The notes under the pieces: generated by a model
What the model saw: the letters and a program-made list of their open reading frames with translations, nothing else
Database searches by the model: none
Told to the model about the DNA's origin: nothing
In this document: positions 52,512 to 64,000 of the stretch, piece after piece
Layout of the letters: each line of letters starts with the position of its first letter
Numbering within the stretch: the first letter of the stretch is position 1
NCBI RefSeq assembly: GCF_040581485.1
Contig: NC_090133.1
Span: forward strand, 20,956,001 to 21,020,000
Origin: Linepithema humile
Taxonomy: Eukaryota > Arthropoda > Insecta > Hymenoptera > Formicidae
DNA: 64,000 nt
Direction: 5' to 3'
Made by a program: the position numbers and the translations under genes

Positions 52512-52587
52512 GGGGGGGGGGGGTGGAAGGGAGGAAAAGTCCGTCAGTGTATTGGTAGCGTAGCGAGAAGAGGGGGAAGGGGGGGGG
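52512..52587 (+). repeat. G-run cluster, potential G-quadruplex
   Basis: A run of 12 G (52512-52523) is followed by GG, GGG, G5 (52572-52576) and G9 (52579-52587). Four or more G-runs of at least three bases occur close together on the + strand, so intramolecular quadruplexes are possible in DNA or in + strand RNA. Such runs are also prone to length errors in assemblies. Confidence 0.7.
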
Positions 52588-54208
52588 TGTGATGGAGGAT
52601 GGATGTGACATAGGCCCTCAACGCCGAATAACTTCCTGGGTGATTAACTGCTGAATCGCCAGGAACGTGAGCGAGGTTTCGAGTTAATTGCAACCCTCGT
52701 AGTTCCACCAACCACTCTCGTTCTCAGTGTCTCTTTCCCCCACAGGCTTACCCTCTCTCTTTCCGTGGTCATGTTTAATTATTTCGACGGAGAGTTGATC
52801 GCGAATAAATCTATCGAAACTAAACCGATCTTAGATGAGAAATTTAATTGGTATTCCTCTAAATTGTATGTTAACAAAATATTGATTTAAGCTTGTATTG
52901 ACGCTATGTATTGACGCAAACAGTTATGCGCAGCTTATTTTTTTAATATTTGTTTATTCAAACTTTCTTTTCTTATCTTTTAGTTTTTGTTTGTTATAAT
53001 TTTTTTTCTTCAATTTTCTGAATCTTATTATTATCTTCTTTATTCATGCTTTGTATTATGTTTTTAAGAGAACTTGCTGTGGAATGTACAGTAAATTTTA
53101 CTCCACTTTAACTGTACTTCACCCTATTTTTCTCGTGCTCCATCTTCCTCGTATTGCGCGCGTAATTACGTAGACATTTTCGTTGCGTGCCATCGTTGCA
53201 GAGATCGGTGGAGAAAAAAATGTACTCGTTGTAACTCGGCGACCGTAGCAACGGTACGAAATGGTAGCCGCCGCTGAGAAATATGGGCGACGGCTGTGCG
53301 AGTGTTCGCCAAAGGTTCTTAGTATAATTAAAGGGATTCTAGGAAGCATTACGTAAGCGAGTACTTTTGAACCGGCAAATTAGCGTTTCTCGTGTTCGTA
53401 AATATATCGCCGGAATATATATATATCCGTGTATATTTGTTATAATTACAGCTGCGATGTGTATTACGAAGATGTATTATGTTGATGTATTTATTAGTGA
53501 TGACAGTTCTATTTAAAATTTAGCGCGAGTTAAATTCAAACGTTCGATGAATTATTATTGTATTAACTTTAAACAGGCTATTCACTAAAAGCTTGTATAA
53601 TTTACGAACTGACTGAAAATGACCCGAATAATCTTGAATTTATGCGCGAGATATTGCAGAGAATTAAATGAGAGATATCTTTAATTTAATATTCATAACG
53701 ACATATCTTTTAACGTAGCTTTAACGTGATTGACATATGATGATAGTACATGAAGAGCGGAATAAATCTATTTCTGCAAAACTCAAATATTGAATAATAT
53801 TAATTTTCAAAATCCTTAATTATTTTATTTCTTATTGGCTTAAATTAATTTTTATATATTATACAAATTATACATAAAAATATATCATATTCTTTTACAT
53901 ACATTCTTTTACATTTTCTCTCATTTACAGACGTCTTAATCATAGACGAGAGAAATTTAAAATTGATATTCAATTTTTTCAGTTTTGATCTTTATAGGAA
54001 AAAGCTTAAAATCCAAATTAAAATCTTATTGGAGATTATCTTGTTACATATCCACAGTTAAATTTTAATATTTTAGTTGTTTTGTATGTTTTACATAGGT
54101 GTAAATCTTTAATAAGGTGCAATTTATGTTTCACTTCAACGTAGAATAAATATAAAAAACTTTGAACATATTGCATTTTAGCCATCGTTATTTTTAACAT
54201 AATTATTA

Positions 54209-54225
54209 TTTTTTTTTTTTTTTTT
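54209..54225 (+). repeat. T17 run upstream of second exon-like element
   Basis: Seventeen consecutive T about 36 nt upstream of the acceptor at 54261. It may reinforce the pyrimidine-rich acceptor context, although T-runs of this size occur elsewhere in the window. Confidence 0.85.
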
Positions 54226-54233
54226 ACATCCAT

Positions 54234-54324
54234 GTAATAACATTCTCTTTTTTTCTTGCAGGTAAGAGGGAAAAGTGCAAATTTTGTGACAAAAAGACTC
54301 GTGGATTGTTCATACAGAGATAGG
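54234..54324 (+). other. Candidate recursive splice site and 63-nt exon (copy 2)
   Basis: Seen: a branch-point-like GTAATAAC (54234-54241), a strong pyrimidine tract ending TTTTTTCTTGCAG at 54261, GTAAGA directly after the acceptor, and a full donor GTAAGT at 54325. The enclosed unit is 63 nt (54262-54324). Only the first frame is open throughout (21 codons, beginning VRGKSANF and ending SYRDR). The CAG|GTAAGA junction closely fits the ratchet-point consensus known from long Drosophila introns (pyrimidine tract, then CAG|GTAAGT). It shares length, layout and short words with the element at 42262. Inferred: a recursive splice site with RS-exon in a long + strand intron. A duplicated cassette exon is the main alternative. 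Confidence 0.55.
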
Positions 54325-54329
54325 GTAAG

Positions 54330-56331
54330 TGAATTCCAAAGATTCGTACCGGCGGGACACAGAAAGCTCAGCAGCCGTTCCGTACAATCATAAATCGCAT
54401 CACAATAAAATGGCGGTGCTCCGGGATACCCTTTTGAGCACACTTCTGGCCAACGGCATCGCCGAACTATTGTGTTGCGCCAGCGAAATGAGCTCCCGCC
54501 GAGATTTACGGTCGCATCCTTTATGCCCCGCGAAACTACACCGAAGATAGCGCCGCGAGCTGCACCCGTTGCTCACGTTGCTTTCGTGACGAATGGCAAT
54601 ATCGCGGCCGAATCCTATGATCCGCGATTAAAGTTTCTGCACCGACGCGGGCGTCTGCCGTGCCCGCGACAAATTTCATTTACTTTGCCGGAGCTTTCTT
54701 ATCTCTTTAAGTTGCAATATTTCAGGAAACTCTATACTCTTTCGATTATCGCGGTACAGCAATGTGCACGAGATTATCTTGAATTGAACTCACTACGTAA
54801 TCACGCTGGCAATTATATCGCTGCGAAATTAATTATTTTGCGGAATACATATATTCGGTTTCGTTGTAGAAAGGCATGGAATATTGATAAATTAACATTG
54901 ATATAATTATATACATAATATCTGAATATTCTTCTACAGTGGACGTGCTGACGAAACAAAACAACATTACTTAACACAAATGCAATTAGCATTTTTATTT
55001 AAAAATTTAAAGTATGCCTTTGAGTACATCAGTTTAATTCTAAAAAAGCAACATGTAATGTTGACAAATTAACATTAATACAATTATATGTTTAAAATGT
55101 GTATATTTCTCTTTCAAGAATTTTAACGCAAATTTAAAATAATATTTTTGAAATTTAATTTAATTATATATATAAAAGAATAGTTTTTTGCAATTCTTAT
55201 TTCAGGTGGTTGCAATTATTAGACGACTGCTACAAATGTTCCTTTTATCTGTTCATAACATGGAATTTTGATTTACGCTGTTTTTCACATGATTCAATTA
55301 AAGCGCGACCAACGGTCTCTCGACCGCGAGAAACGCAGACAAATCCCGTAGGAATCCTGGGGCGTCTGTGGAACTAATCGGTCGATTCGATCGGCCATTG
55401 ACGCTCTCGTTAGCCGGCTTTTTTGCTGGCTGCCGGTCATTTGTGCGACTTAAGTGACTCCGCGATGGTCGGATGAAGATACGGCAACAACGAAACGCGC
55501 TAATTTCTCACCACCGCTCTGTCTGACTTATTTCCCGCGTTTCCCGCAATCGTGTTAGCTAATCCCTTTCCTTCGCCGCTACCGCGTCCTTCTTTCTCAT
55601 CGTTCGCATTCTTACTTCGCATTCGGAATTATTCAATTGCGCTCACCGACTTCTCGACGCGCCACGCACGCAGATAATACGCGCGGATATGCGCGCGTTT
55701 ATACGCGTCCGGCAGGAAATAATTGATGATACGCGCCCGGCCGTCGTATCTTGCATCGCGCAGCACGTCGTGGTACGGAAAAGCATCCGGCGACGATTTA
55801 TTATCGCTGGTTGTCGATAATCGACGCCAGCTGCATCGCGGTGAAACGCGATTCGCCGCCGTACAACGATGCGTCGGAATCCCGATTTTTTTACGACCTA
55901 TTGGCTCGTCGAATTCTCTACCTCGCGATATTTGGCATATCTGTCGCGTTATTAAATAATAATTCATAGCCTTTTGAATCACTAGTCGAATTGTTATCGG
56001 CATGCCAAATCATTTCGCGTTTGCTAGAAATCAAATTCTCTAATATTTACAAATTTTGGAATTATTCTCGCTTTCTTGTGACGTGACAAAATACCAGCAA
56101 AAGAAATTTTTGCAGTTGTAGCTGTTATCGTAGTAAAAATTTAATATTTCTATCCAAGGTTTTACTTGCTTAGTAAATTGCAATCGGAACTATTTTTAAT
56201 AAACATAATTTCGTGAAAAATATGAATTTTATCTGCCACTTCAATATTTATTCGGGAGAAATCAATTATGAGAGAATTTTTAATTATGAGAGAATATTTT
56301 AATATCAAATAAGAAACTGAATGGAGATTGG

Positions 56332-56386
<55 letters not shown>

Positions 56387-59300
56387 ATTAATAGAGAAAA
56401 AAAATCATTTAATTTTGTAATGGATCCGTTTATCGACAAAATTATATGGAGGATATCTGTTTGATTATTATATCCTGTACAATAATAGTTCATATGCGCA
56501 CGGAAGAATATTTATTTAATTATACATATATATTATATATTTTACCTATTAAATTGAATTTGAAGATTAATAAATTTTATATTGCGCATATAGTATATGC
56601 GACATGTTCTCATGATTATTATGCGAGAGTGAAACGAGTTCTTTTCGATAGTTCGACAAAATTTTAAGCGGCAGTAATCGATCAGAACGACGGTCGGTCG
56701 TGTCGCCGGGATGTCCCTTCGACAAGAATCAAAGTCCGAATCATCGATGGATAAGAGAGGACCAAGCAAGCGTCCAATGCCACTCGAAGATGCCCTTTAA
56801 TAGGAGTCCTCTCGAAATGTCGTAAAATCTTTATCGCGAACTTTACTCCTTCTTACACCGTTTCCTCTTCTCTCTTATTGCGATCGTGTCATTGTCGACT
56901 GCTCGGTCGAAGACCGCCCGCGACGGTGGAAAAATGAATTCGCGCGAGAAGAGTGGAAGAATGAATAGCCGCGCGAGTCTATCGAAATCAACTTCATATT
57001 TAATCACATATCACTCGGCCGACCGCAAGTTCTGACAAACTTTTAATATTCCGGTTATTGGAATCCAGATAAGTTTAATTAAAGATTAGGTCAGGAATCT
57101 TCGTCAACCGCCGACTGGTTAATTCCCGAAGAGATTGCTTTTTTATCGTGCGTTTCTTTCTCACTTCCGCGCGAAAGGACTTTGCCGACTTACAGAAATT
57201 TTTGATCTCAATTTAATTATTTCCACTTTTCAGCGACGTAATAGTTGTCCGATGAATTTTACCGAGTAAATTTTCCAGAGAATGTAGTGCAGTTTTAAAT
57301 TCTCTTATGAGTACTTTAATTAAGAGGAATCACTTCTTTGTGACTTCTTTCTCACCGCGCGAGAAAGAATTTCTCTGCACTTTCCAGAAATCTTTTGGTT
57401 TAATTCTTTTCATGTCTTAACATCATAATTATTGTTCAATGGTGAATTTTGTGAATAAGTTATTATACACATTTCTGCATAATATATTTTTCACTCTGAT
57501 TTGACTTCCATTTGAAAGAATGCATATTTAATCTAACGCAATCTTCTTCGCGAACAGATTGCTGTGCATCGAAATCGTATAATTACTACTTTCATTGATG
57601 ATCGCTGCTCTTATCAATTGTCATTACTTAAATTAAAGTGGTGGGAGTGGTGGTTGATCTCTCTGTACATAAAACAGAATTGGAATAAGAATTTCCGAAC
57701 TGTTAGTCGGAAAGGCTGTCACGAAAAAAAGGAGAAATGGGGGAGAACGTCGAAAGAGGGAATTAAATCTAGTTCGACTGAATCTATTACGACCGCTACC
57801 TGACTGAACGCAATTTTTGCGCGGCTCCTGAAAGCCGTTCATCAGACAGCGTACCGTGACTTTCGCCAATGGATTACCGCGGAATTCCTTTGTGCAATCG
57901 CGGTCGCCGTCTTACAACTCCTCCGTCTCTTTTTATCACCGCCCTCTTCGACAGTTACTCGTTATACCCTTTCTTCCACTAGTTTCTTCCTCGGCAAGCA
58001 GACCTTATTTCCTCAACGCCCAGCGTCGCGTATAATTTCCCACGCGTCGGCGAAGAGAATCGATATATACTCGTTGGAAAACCCTTCTTCTCCCTATATC
58101 TTTTAATCCGGAGATCGGCATAGACCCGCACAATGGCAGAGCTGGTGATCAAAAGGCGGTTTGTGTGATCAAAAGAGCGACGAAAATAAGTATCGACAGA
58201 CCGGTGTTGCAAAAGATTATTAAATTCATCCGGATTATCAAAGCCGCGGCAGTTTGTTAGTTAATTTTGCAACGATGTAATCGTTACGTAATGCCGACGC
58301 CCGACGATATTAAAGTACACGCGAATCCGATTAAGCGCGCAATAACAGCCGCGTAATCATGCCGTAATTACTGCGTGTGTTAAAATTATCTCGCAAACGC
58401 GCATCATTCCGCGCGCGCGACAATTTTATCTCACATATTTTCTATTCCGCGGATATACATTAAACCTGTTCATATTCTTCTCGTTGCGCCGACGAATTTC
58501 AGCGCTCCGCATTGCCGACTTCGAATTATATCCGGCGAGACGATATCCAGATTGAAACAGAAAGATGGACATGTGCCATCTACAAGAATCGCGCTCGACG
58601 CCATTCTGCCGGCTCGTCTCGGTCCGCGAGACTCAATGAGAAATCTGCGCTTGAATGGCGACAATCGAACGACGTCCGATCGGACGCCTCATCGTCGAGG
58701 ACGGCTGGATTTTTATTCCTCCGAACAGCGCGGTCAGAATAATGCTTCCATCTCGGCGAAAGAGCGCAGGAAAGAAAGAGAAAGAAACGAGTCTGCGCGC
58801 CTTTCAGTCGGTTTATGAAATCCGGGAGATCCAATTTGGCGGGGAATTTGGTCTAAACGGTCCCGGTGGCCGCTTGACACCCGACTCGGCTTGCGTCCAC
58901 GCGTTCTGTTGGAATGTGAAATGAGCCAGTGCACGACGGGAAATTAATTTGGATTCACGTACGCGTGAAGTTCCGGCTTTGACGTGCGCGTCTGCCACGC
59001 ATCCTTTTCATCGTGTTTAGTCCACTGGAAATCTTATGTAAAAAGAGCGAAAGATTAAACGTGTAGGTATTCGAGATTTATTAAATAACCTGTAGTTTAT
59101 TGATTAATGCTACAATGATGAAAACAATATAAATTGTAATACGAGTGCGTATAAATGCAATTAAGCATGTTATTATATATATTAGTACTAAATTAAATAT
59201 TAAATGTTGATACAGGTATAATATAATCACTTAATAGGCAGACGTGTAATATATAATATTATATTAAATATGTAATAAGATTAAATATTTGTGAAATTAT

Positions 59301-61980
59301 ATAATATCATATTAATATACAATATTATAAGATATATATTATATATTTTTATTTTAAGTATGCAAGAAATACTTTCAAATTTTAAGTTTGCAGATTTTTA
59401 CAACATTTTAATCATAATATTTCAAAAAAGTTACTTCAATTCTTTACTATGAGCAATATATTTTGAATAAGGAATAGGAACTGCCGGAAATGCAAACTTT
59501 GTTTATTTATTATAAAATTTCTATTTGTTTTTTTATTACGAGATAGCGTAATTAATAATCTTGTGTAATTAAATAAATTTCGTCGCACAAAATGTTATAT
59601 ACGTGTATTGTTATAGCTGGCAAAATTTTGTGATAAGCTGCAATCTGCGTTTTGAATAAATGCAATTTCGCGTATAACCGGACGATGATCGAATATAAAC
59701 GACTGTTCGTGATTGTTATCGACCGCGATATTTTATAAATAACGTTCGATCAGAGTTTTACGAAAAAATGAAAAAAGAAAACATTGTATTGCTAAGCGGG
59801 CGTGCGTTTCATGACAATGATTTATCGCCGGAAATTTTGCGCGAATCACGTCCGCTGCAAACGGTAAGCTCGGTCTTTCGGTTAAACGCGTTCTATTACG
59901 TAACCAAATAATATGCCGAAAATACCTGTATTATTTTACCAGACTGCATTATTTTACGGTAAAGAAGATAGGTAGTCGTGTTATTTTTTTAAACGCGCCC
60001 AAATCGCTTCAATATTTGGTTTATTCATTCATTTATTTAAACTTTAAATGTACGACGCTGTAAACGACCTAAATAATGGGATTGAACCGTTTGCGAGTAT
60101 CAGATTTTCACAATTCTACACAGGAACACAATAGAATTGTGTTGTAATCATGAAATTGGATGTACAAGAAATATCTAAAAGCAGCGAGCAAGCTGCAGAG
60201 ATACGATTTTCACACTTCATTATTTTTATTTCGCAAAAATTTTCTCGATTTTTCAAAAACTTCTTGCTGTGTATACAATCTATGCCTAATGGATAAAAGT
60301 AGTTCTGCTTTTCTCAAGAACCACCGAGCGGGTGGACGACTTATGAGTCGCACGTTCTTCTCTCTTGTCCCGCGCGCTGTCGTAATCCCGCGGAAACCCC
60401 TCGACGAATAAATGACTGCGTAGCATCCATTCGAGAACATCGTAAAAATGTAAACCGGTGTTATTTATGCGACACACGTGGCACGCGCTCTGTGCAGCTA
60501 GCAGCACCGACGCTAGCGTTGGCCTCGTTTTAACGGGTGGCCACTTCCGCTCGCTATACGGCCGGCGCATTGTCTTGGTGTAGCGCTTTTTAAATTTTTG
60601 CGGACAAAACTCCGACGTGGAGGATCGACAATTCTTCCCGTTTTCGTTCCCTCATCTTGGACGGAGCGCACGAAAAAAAAGAGTGACACAGCGAAATTAC
60701 ATTACGCGATCCCCGGCGCGTGAAAAGAATCCTAAAGTACAACGGTGTAACATAAATTTTGCAGCAGAGTAAAAAGTACTGTCACACGTCGGAAACATGT
60801 TCAGATAAACAAAAAACCGGGATATAAAATTCTCGATTTTATGTTCCTTTTCGTGTGTCGAATCGGGAATAACAAATGTAGATGATTCCGAATATCGAAA
60901 GAATGGAAATTTTATGTGCTAAAAAATGCCGACGCATCTTTTTGCACCCTTCGCGAATTCCGTTCGCTAAATAAGGCGTATAGGCGCGAACTGTAATGGG
61001 AGGCGGAAGGCGCGCGAGACAATATTATTTTTGAGCGCAGAGAAACAATGTATCACTTCATGATAATACGTAGATATTTGCGGCACGCATGTCGCATTTT
61101 CCAGCGCGTTAATGTTCCGTGAAATCAGCGTATCTCGCGCGCACTCTCTCGATGCGTACGCCGCGATGTGTGTACGTAAATTTCATTATGCGGCGCAATT
61201 CGGCGTCTGCCGGGTGGATGGTAGTGGGTTTATGGATTCACTACATCGGGGGAGACGTTCGGTCTCGGCGAACAGACTGTCGTATTCGGCGTCGCGTCGT
61301 AAAGGTGAAACGACCGCGAGCTTACGATTTGTATCGAGCGCCGACGACCAGCGGTGACGACGAAAGTTTATCCCACGCGCCGAACTTTTGCCGGATAAAC
61401 GACAAATTCGAGGACGACTCTGAGCTTTTGACGAAATTGAACGTCGCAAAGCATTCCCCGCTTATTCGATCAATGGCACGGCAAATTTCGCTTATCGACA
61501 GTGGCGCAATAAAAAGAACGATATTTCGAACGCGATCACATATCCACGCGAGCCACCGGTGCCGTTGTTTGCCGCAACGTTCGTTAAAAAAATATCTCTA
61601 AAACGAAAAAGGATCGAATTGTAGAGCGGAAATCTAATTCCTGAATTCGTTTGTTCGAACGTTCGCGCAATTGTTCGAATGGATCACAATGAAATCGAAA
61701 TTTTAGTGTATAGAGCATGTAGAGAATTTATTTACGCTATTATTACTTAACATTGCTGTTTAATAAGTTCTGAAAAAAATGAATTCTTAACAATTGTACA
61801 ACATTGAGAATTAGAGAAAATGCTGTTATTAATTAAAGGCTCAATTTCTTAGGCAACCTTAGATGAACGTTTTTTTTTAATTTAATTTGAAAATTGTCTT
61901 TGGATTTTTTCAAATATTATCAGAAATAAAAGTTTTCATTTGATCAAACTTTGCGAAAACGGCAGACATAAAAATAGTTG
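54330..61980. other. Non-coding DNA, mixed composition
   Basis: No gene is recognised. CpG-richer bands lie at about 54330-54720, 55280-56010, 56660-57030, 57800-59030 and 60280-61650. AT-rich stretches lie at about 54720-55280, 56010-56650, 59030-59780 and 61650-61980. An acceptor-like TTCTTATTTCAG ends at 55205, but no donor follows at a suitable distance. The 160-codon + strand frame at 61119-61601 overlaps others and shows no family features. Confidence 0.5.
56334..56383. repeat. (TA)25 microsatellite
   Basis: About 25 uninterrupted TA units. Likely polymorphic and prone to cruciform extrusion or replication slippage. Confidence 0.95.
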
Positions 61981-62145
61981 ATGGAAGTCTTCAGTTCTCC
62001 AAAATCTTTAGTTTTCATTCGACAAGTTAAATGCACGCTTTCGGAAAAGTTCTGTGCCGAGGAGGAGATCCAGTCGGATAAGTGTGTCTGTAACCCCGGC
62101 TGTGCGATGAAATCCCGCAAGCACTTTCAGAGAGGCAAACATTAG
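61981..62145 (+). CDS. Small cysteine-rich open frame (hypothetical)
   Basis: ATG at 61981, TAG at 62143-62145, 54 codons. The peptide has five cysteines: C18, C25, C35, C37 and C41, in the order C-x6-C-x9-C-x-C-x3-C. The second half contains KCVCNPGC followed by a basic tail (KSRKHFQRGKH). The local wording resembles cysteine-knot or EGF-like extracellular segments, but I cannot name a family, and no signal peptide is visible. The stop codon overlaps a donor-like CATTA|GTGAGT (GT at 62144), and a TCTTTAG acceptor-like site ends at 62011. The coding-looking part could therefore be an internal exon of about 132 nt (62012-62143) rather than a whole gene. Chance is quite possible in this CpG-rich DNA. 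Confidence 0.18.
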   Translation: MEVFSSPKSLVFIRQVKCTLSEKFCAEEEIQSDKCVCNPGCAMKSRKHFQRGKH

Positions 62146-64000
62146 TGAGTCGTACTAGTCCGGTTCACCCGCGCGTCTTTATTCCGCTGTCGGCTTTTCG
62201 GTGAGTTCCCTTCCGATTCGGTCCATTTTGTTGACACTCGCCGGAACTCTAAACAGCTTCCGGCGGAAGTTTCCCGCAAGCCTCCCTGGGGCGAGAGTGG
62301 ATCCCGAAACACCCTTTGGTTGGATATTTAAGCCGCCCCGTGGAAAAAGCGCCGAAGAGTAGCGCGCCAGCGCGCACCCTTCCTATGACGTCCGAGATTC
62401 TCCCTTAATCTTGCTTGGCCATGCATTCGGAATTATCTTCTCCCGGCCTGCGTGTGTACGTTCGCGATAAATCTATCGCCCTCGACAAATCTTCCGCTTT
62501 TGTAATTCCGCAGGGCGCAAATATGCACGACAGAATGTCTCTATGAATCAGAAGAGGGGCGTTAATGCAGATTACACTGCAACTTTATATTCGGTGGAAT
62601 ATATAAATAAATTTTATAAATTTTTTCGATGCGAGACCGAAGTGGAGCACTTATTTATTAACCGCGAAATTGTTATGTTTAATTCGAGCTATTCCTACTT
62701 TATTAATTAAACACCTAAGAGGCGCGTTACAATTTTAATAGTTATATAACTATATTTTTAAATATTTCACATCTTTTGATGTAACATTGAAAACGTGCCA
62801 AAATGAAAATACCTCCAAATATATTGAATAACTGGCAATTGATATGTAAAACTAGATAATATTTCATAGAACGCATGATACAATTTTCAACAAACTGCCT
62901 GGGGTAAAAGATAAAAATGATTTTTATTGTGAGATATCCGGTGAAATATGCGGGTTGACTATAGATCAACGTTGCTATTATAAGTGAATTCATATAGATT
63001 TGGATTGTTTGATCAATCGTCGTGTAAATGTTATCTTCTTAATACACAAAACAAATCCGCAAGCAAGCGAAATATTCCTTTATTCTGAACACGATAACGT
63101 AGCAGTTATATTATTTTTATTATTGCTAATCTTTTTACTAACTATCGGACATAATTAATTAAAGCGCCTTAAATTAATTTTGCTGCGGCGAAAATGTAGT
63201 GCAACAACACGGAAACTTTTGTTATACATATAGTAGATATTCTTGGCATGAGATATTGCAGCATCGCTCGATTTAGCCGTTCATAAATTTGTCTTCGAGG
63301 ATGTTTGAATTAAAGCTGCGCAAAGTGTATTTTCAACGCGTAAGATTTTATTAAGCAGGTCGTTGGTGTATCCGCGTTTACCCGCTCTTTATTGCGTTTA
63401 CTATGCGTGTGATAAATCTGTCAACTCGCGCGAAAGTTCAGGTCGTAACTTAGGAGCAACTTTGCGGTCCACAAAGGTGAAGTCACCGGGTTGGGACAGT
63501 GTGGACGAAAGTTCAGGGATCTCATGCAAATTTCATCTTCTTCGACTAATAAAATACACCCTCGCCTTGACGCAGGACTAAAGCGCATAGATCCTACATC
63601 GCTGTAACCAGCACTCGACAGTTTACTCGAAATTAATTTCCTGACGTCCGTTAATGCATTATCCCTTTTAAGTTGTGTATCTAGCGAAATGTAAATGCGT
63701 TATCGTATATTATTCTCGCAGCTTTATGACTTATGGGAGATATCGCAGTCACCGTAAATGTAAGTTTTACTGCCTCTCCGAAGAAGGGAGGCGGCGTAAT
63801 AAAGCAAAGATAAAGAACAGTCCGGAGTTCGATTAACTTCTCGCAATCGTAAATCCGCGCGATAAATTATTCTGACTTAACAATTCCGGGGAACTCCGTA
63901 AATTTAACTGAGCCAAATCGCGGAGCTCGCGAGAAGCTGAACTTTCTCATGCTAATATTCTTTCACTTCCACCTAATAAAATTTACAAGTATACGATGCC
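62146..64000. other. Non-coding DNA at the window end
   Basis: No gene is recognised. The stretch is CpG-rich to about 62560, AT-rich to about 63200, then mixed. The 72-codon open frame at 63363-63581 has no recognisable features. Nothing distinctive is seen in the last 400 bases. Confidence 0.5.

Larger units (their letters stand above)
47335..54230. other. Non-coding DNA with large simple repeats
   Basis: No gene is recognised. CpG-rich blocks lie at about 47340-47880, 48180-49200, 49790-50500, 50800-51450, 51860-52800 and 53110-53430, with AT-rich spacers between. The CT tract at 48489 and the G-runs at 52512 are listed separately. A CGT triplet run lies at about 50288-50316. The stretch 53430-54230 is AT-rich and leads into the second exon-like element. 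Confidence 0.5.

Noticed and set aside
55180..55272. Acceptor-like TTCTTATTTCAG followed by GTGGTT at 55205
   Set aside because: Donor part is non-consensus and no downstream GTRAGT closes an exon.

Overview
This window looks like non-coding DNA from an insect nuclear genome. Hymenoptera, and ants in particular, fit best. The reasons are the very high CpG frequency outside genes, the rapid alternation of AT-rich and CpG-rich stretches, the many microsatellites and poly-T runs, small transposon-like foldback elements, and the absence of any recognisable protein, rRNA or tRNA gene in 64 kb. The taxonomic call is inference from composition and style only. There are no bacterial-style operons, ribosome binding sites, CRISPR arrays or phage genes. 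Open frames up to about 220 codons exist, but the longest are products of simple repeats or CpG-rich DNA, and none resembles a protein family I know.

The most informative signals are two exon-like elements on the + strand, at 42262-42324 and 54262-54324. Each has a branch-point-like A, a pyrimidine-rich tract, a CAG acceptor and a strong GTRAGT donor exactly 63 nt downstream. In both, the acceptor AG is followed at once by another donor sequence (GTGAGG or GTAAGA). That is the layout of a recursive splice site (ratchet point) with an RS-exon. The two also share the 10-mer TGCAAATTTT near the 5' end, ACAGAG near the 3' end and GTRAGTGAATT at the donor. The simplest reading is that much of this window is one long intron of a + strand gene whose constitutive exons lie outside, with two related recursive-splicing or cassette exons inside it.

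Region by region: 1-8.2 kb is compositionally banded non-coding DNA with perfect palindromes at 5627 and 6461. 8.2-9.1 kb has successive open stretches in shifted frames and might be a decayed gene. 9.1-22.2 kb is non-coding with CpG-rich blocks, an 11-bp motif repeated three times near 10.3 kb, and hairpins near 11.7, 13.7 and 14.8 kb. 22.27-22.79 kb holds three diverged tandem copies of a repeat of about 180 bp. 26.08-26.26 kb is a TA-flanked MITE-like element with a nested hairpin. 32.78-32.92 kb is a foldback element with 66-nt arms. 33-42 kb is strongly CpG-rich. 42.26 and 54.26 kb hold the two exon-like elements. 47.3, 48.5, 52.5 and 56.3 kb hold large simple repeats (GATA/GA, CT, G-runs, AT). 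61.98-62.15 kb holds a small cysteine-rich open frame ending next to a donor-like site.

No pathway or gene cooperation can be described. The window is best used as a source of splicing, repeat and structural signals.
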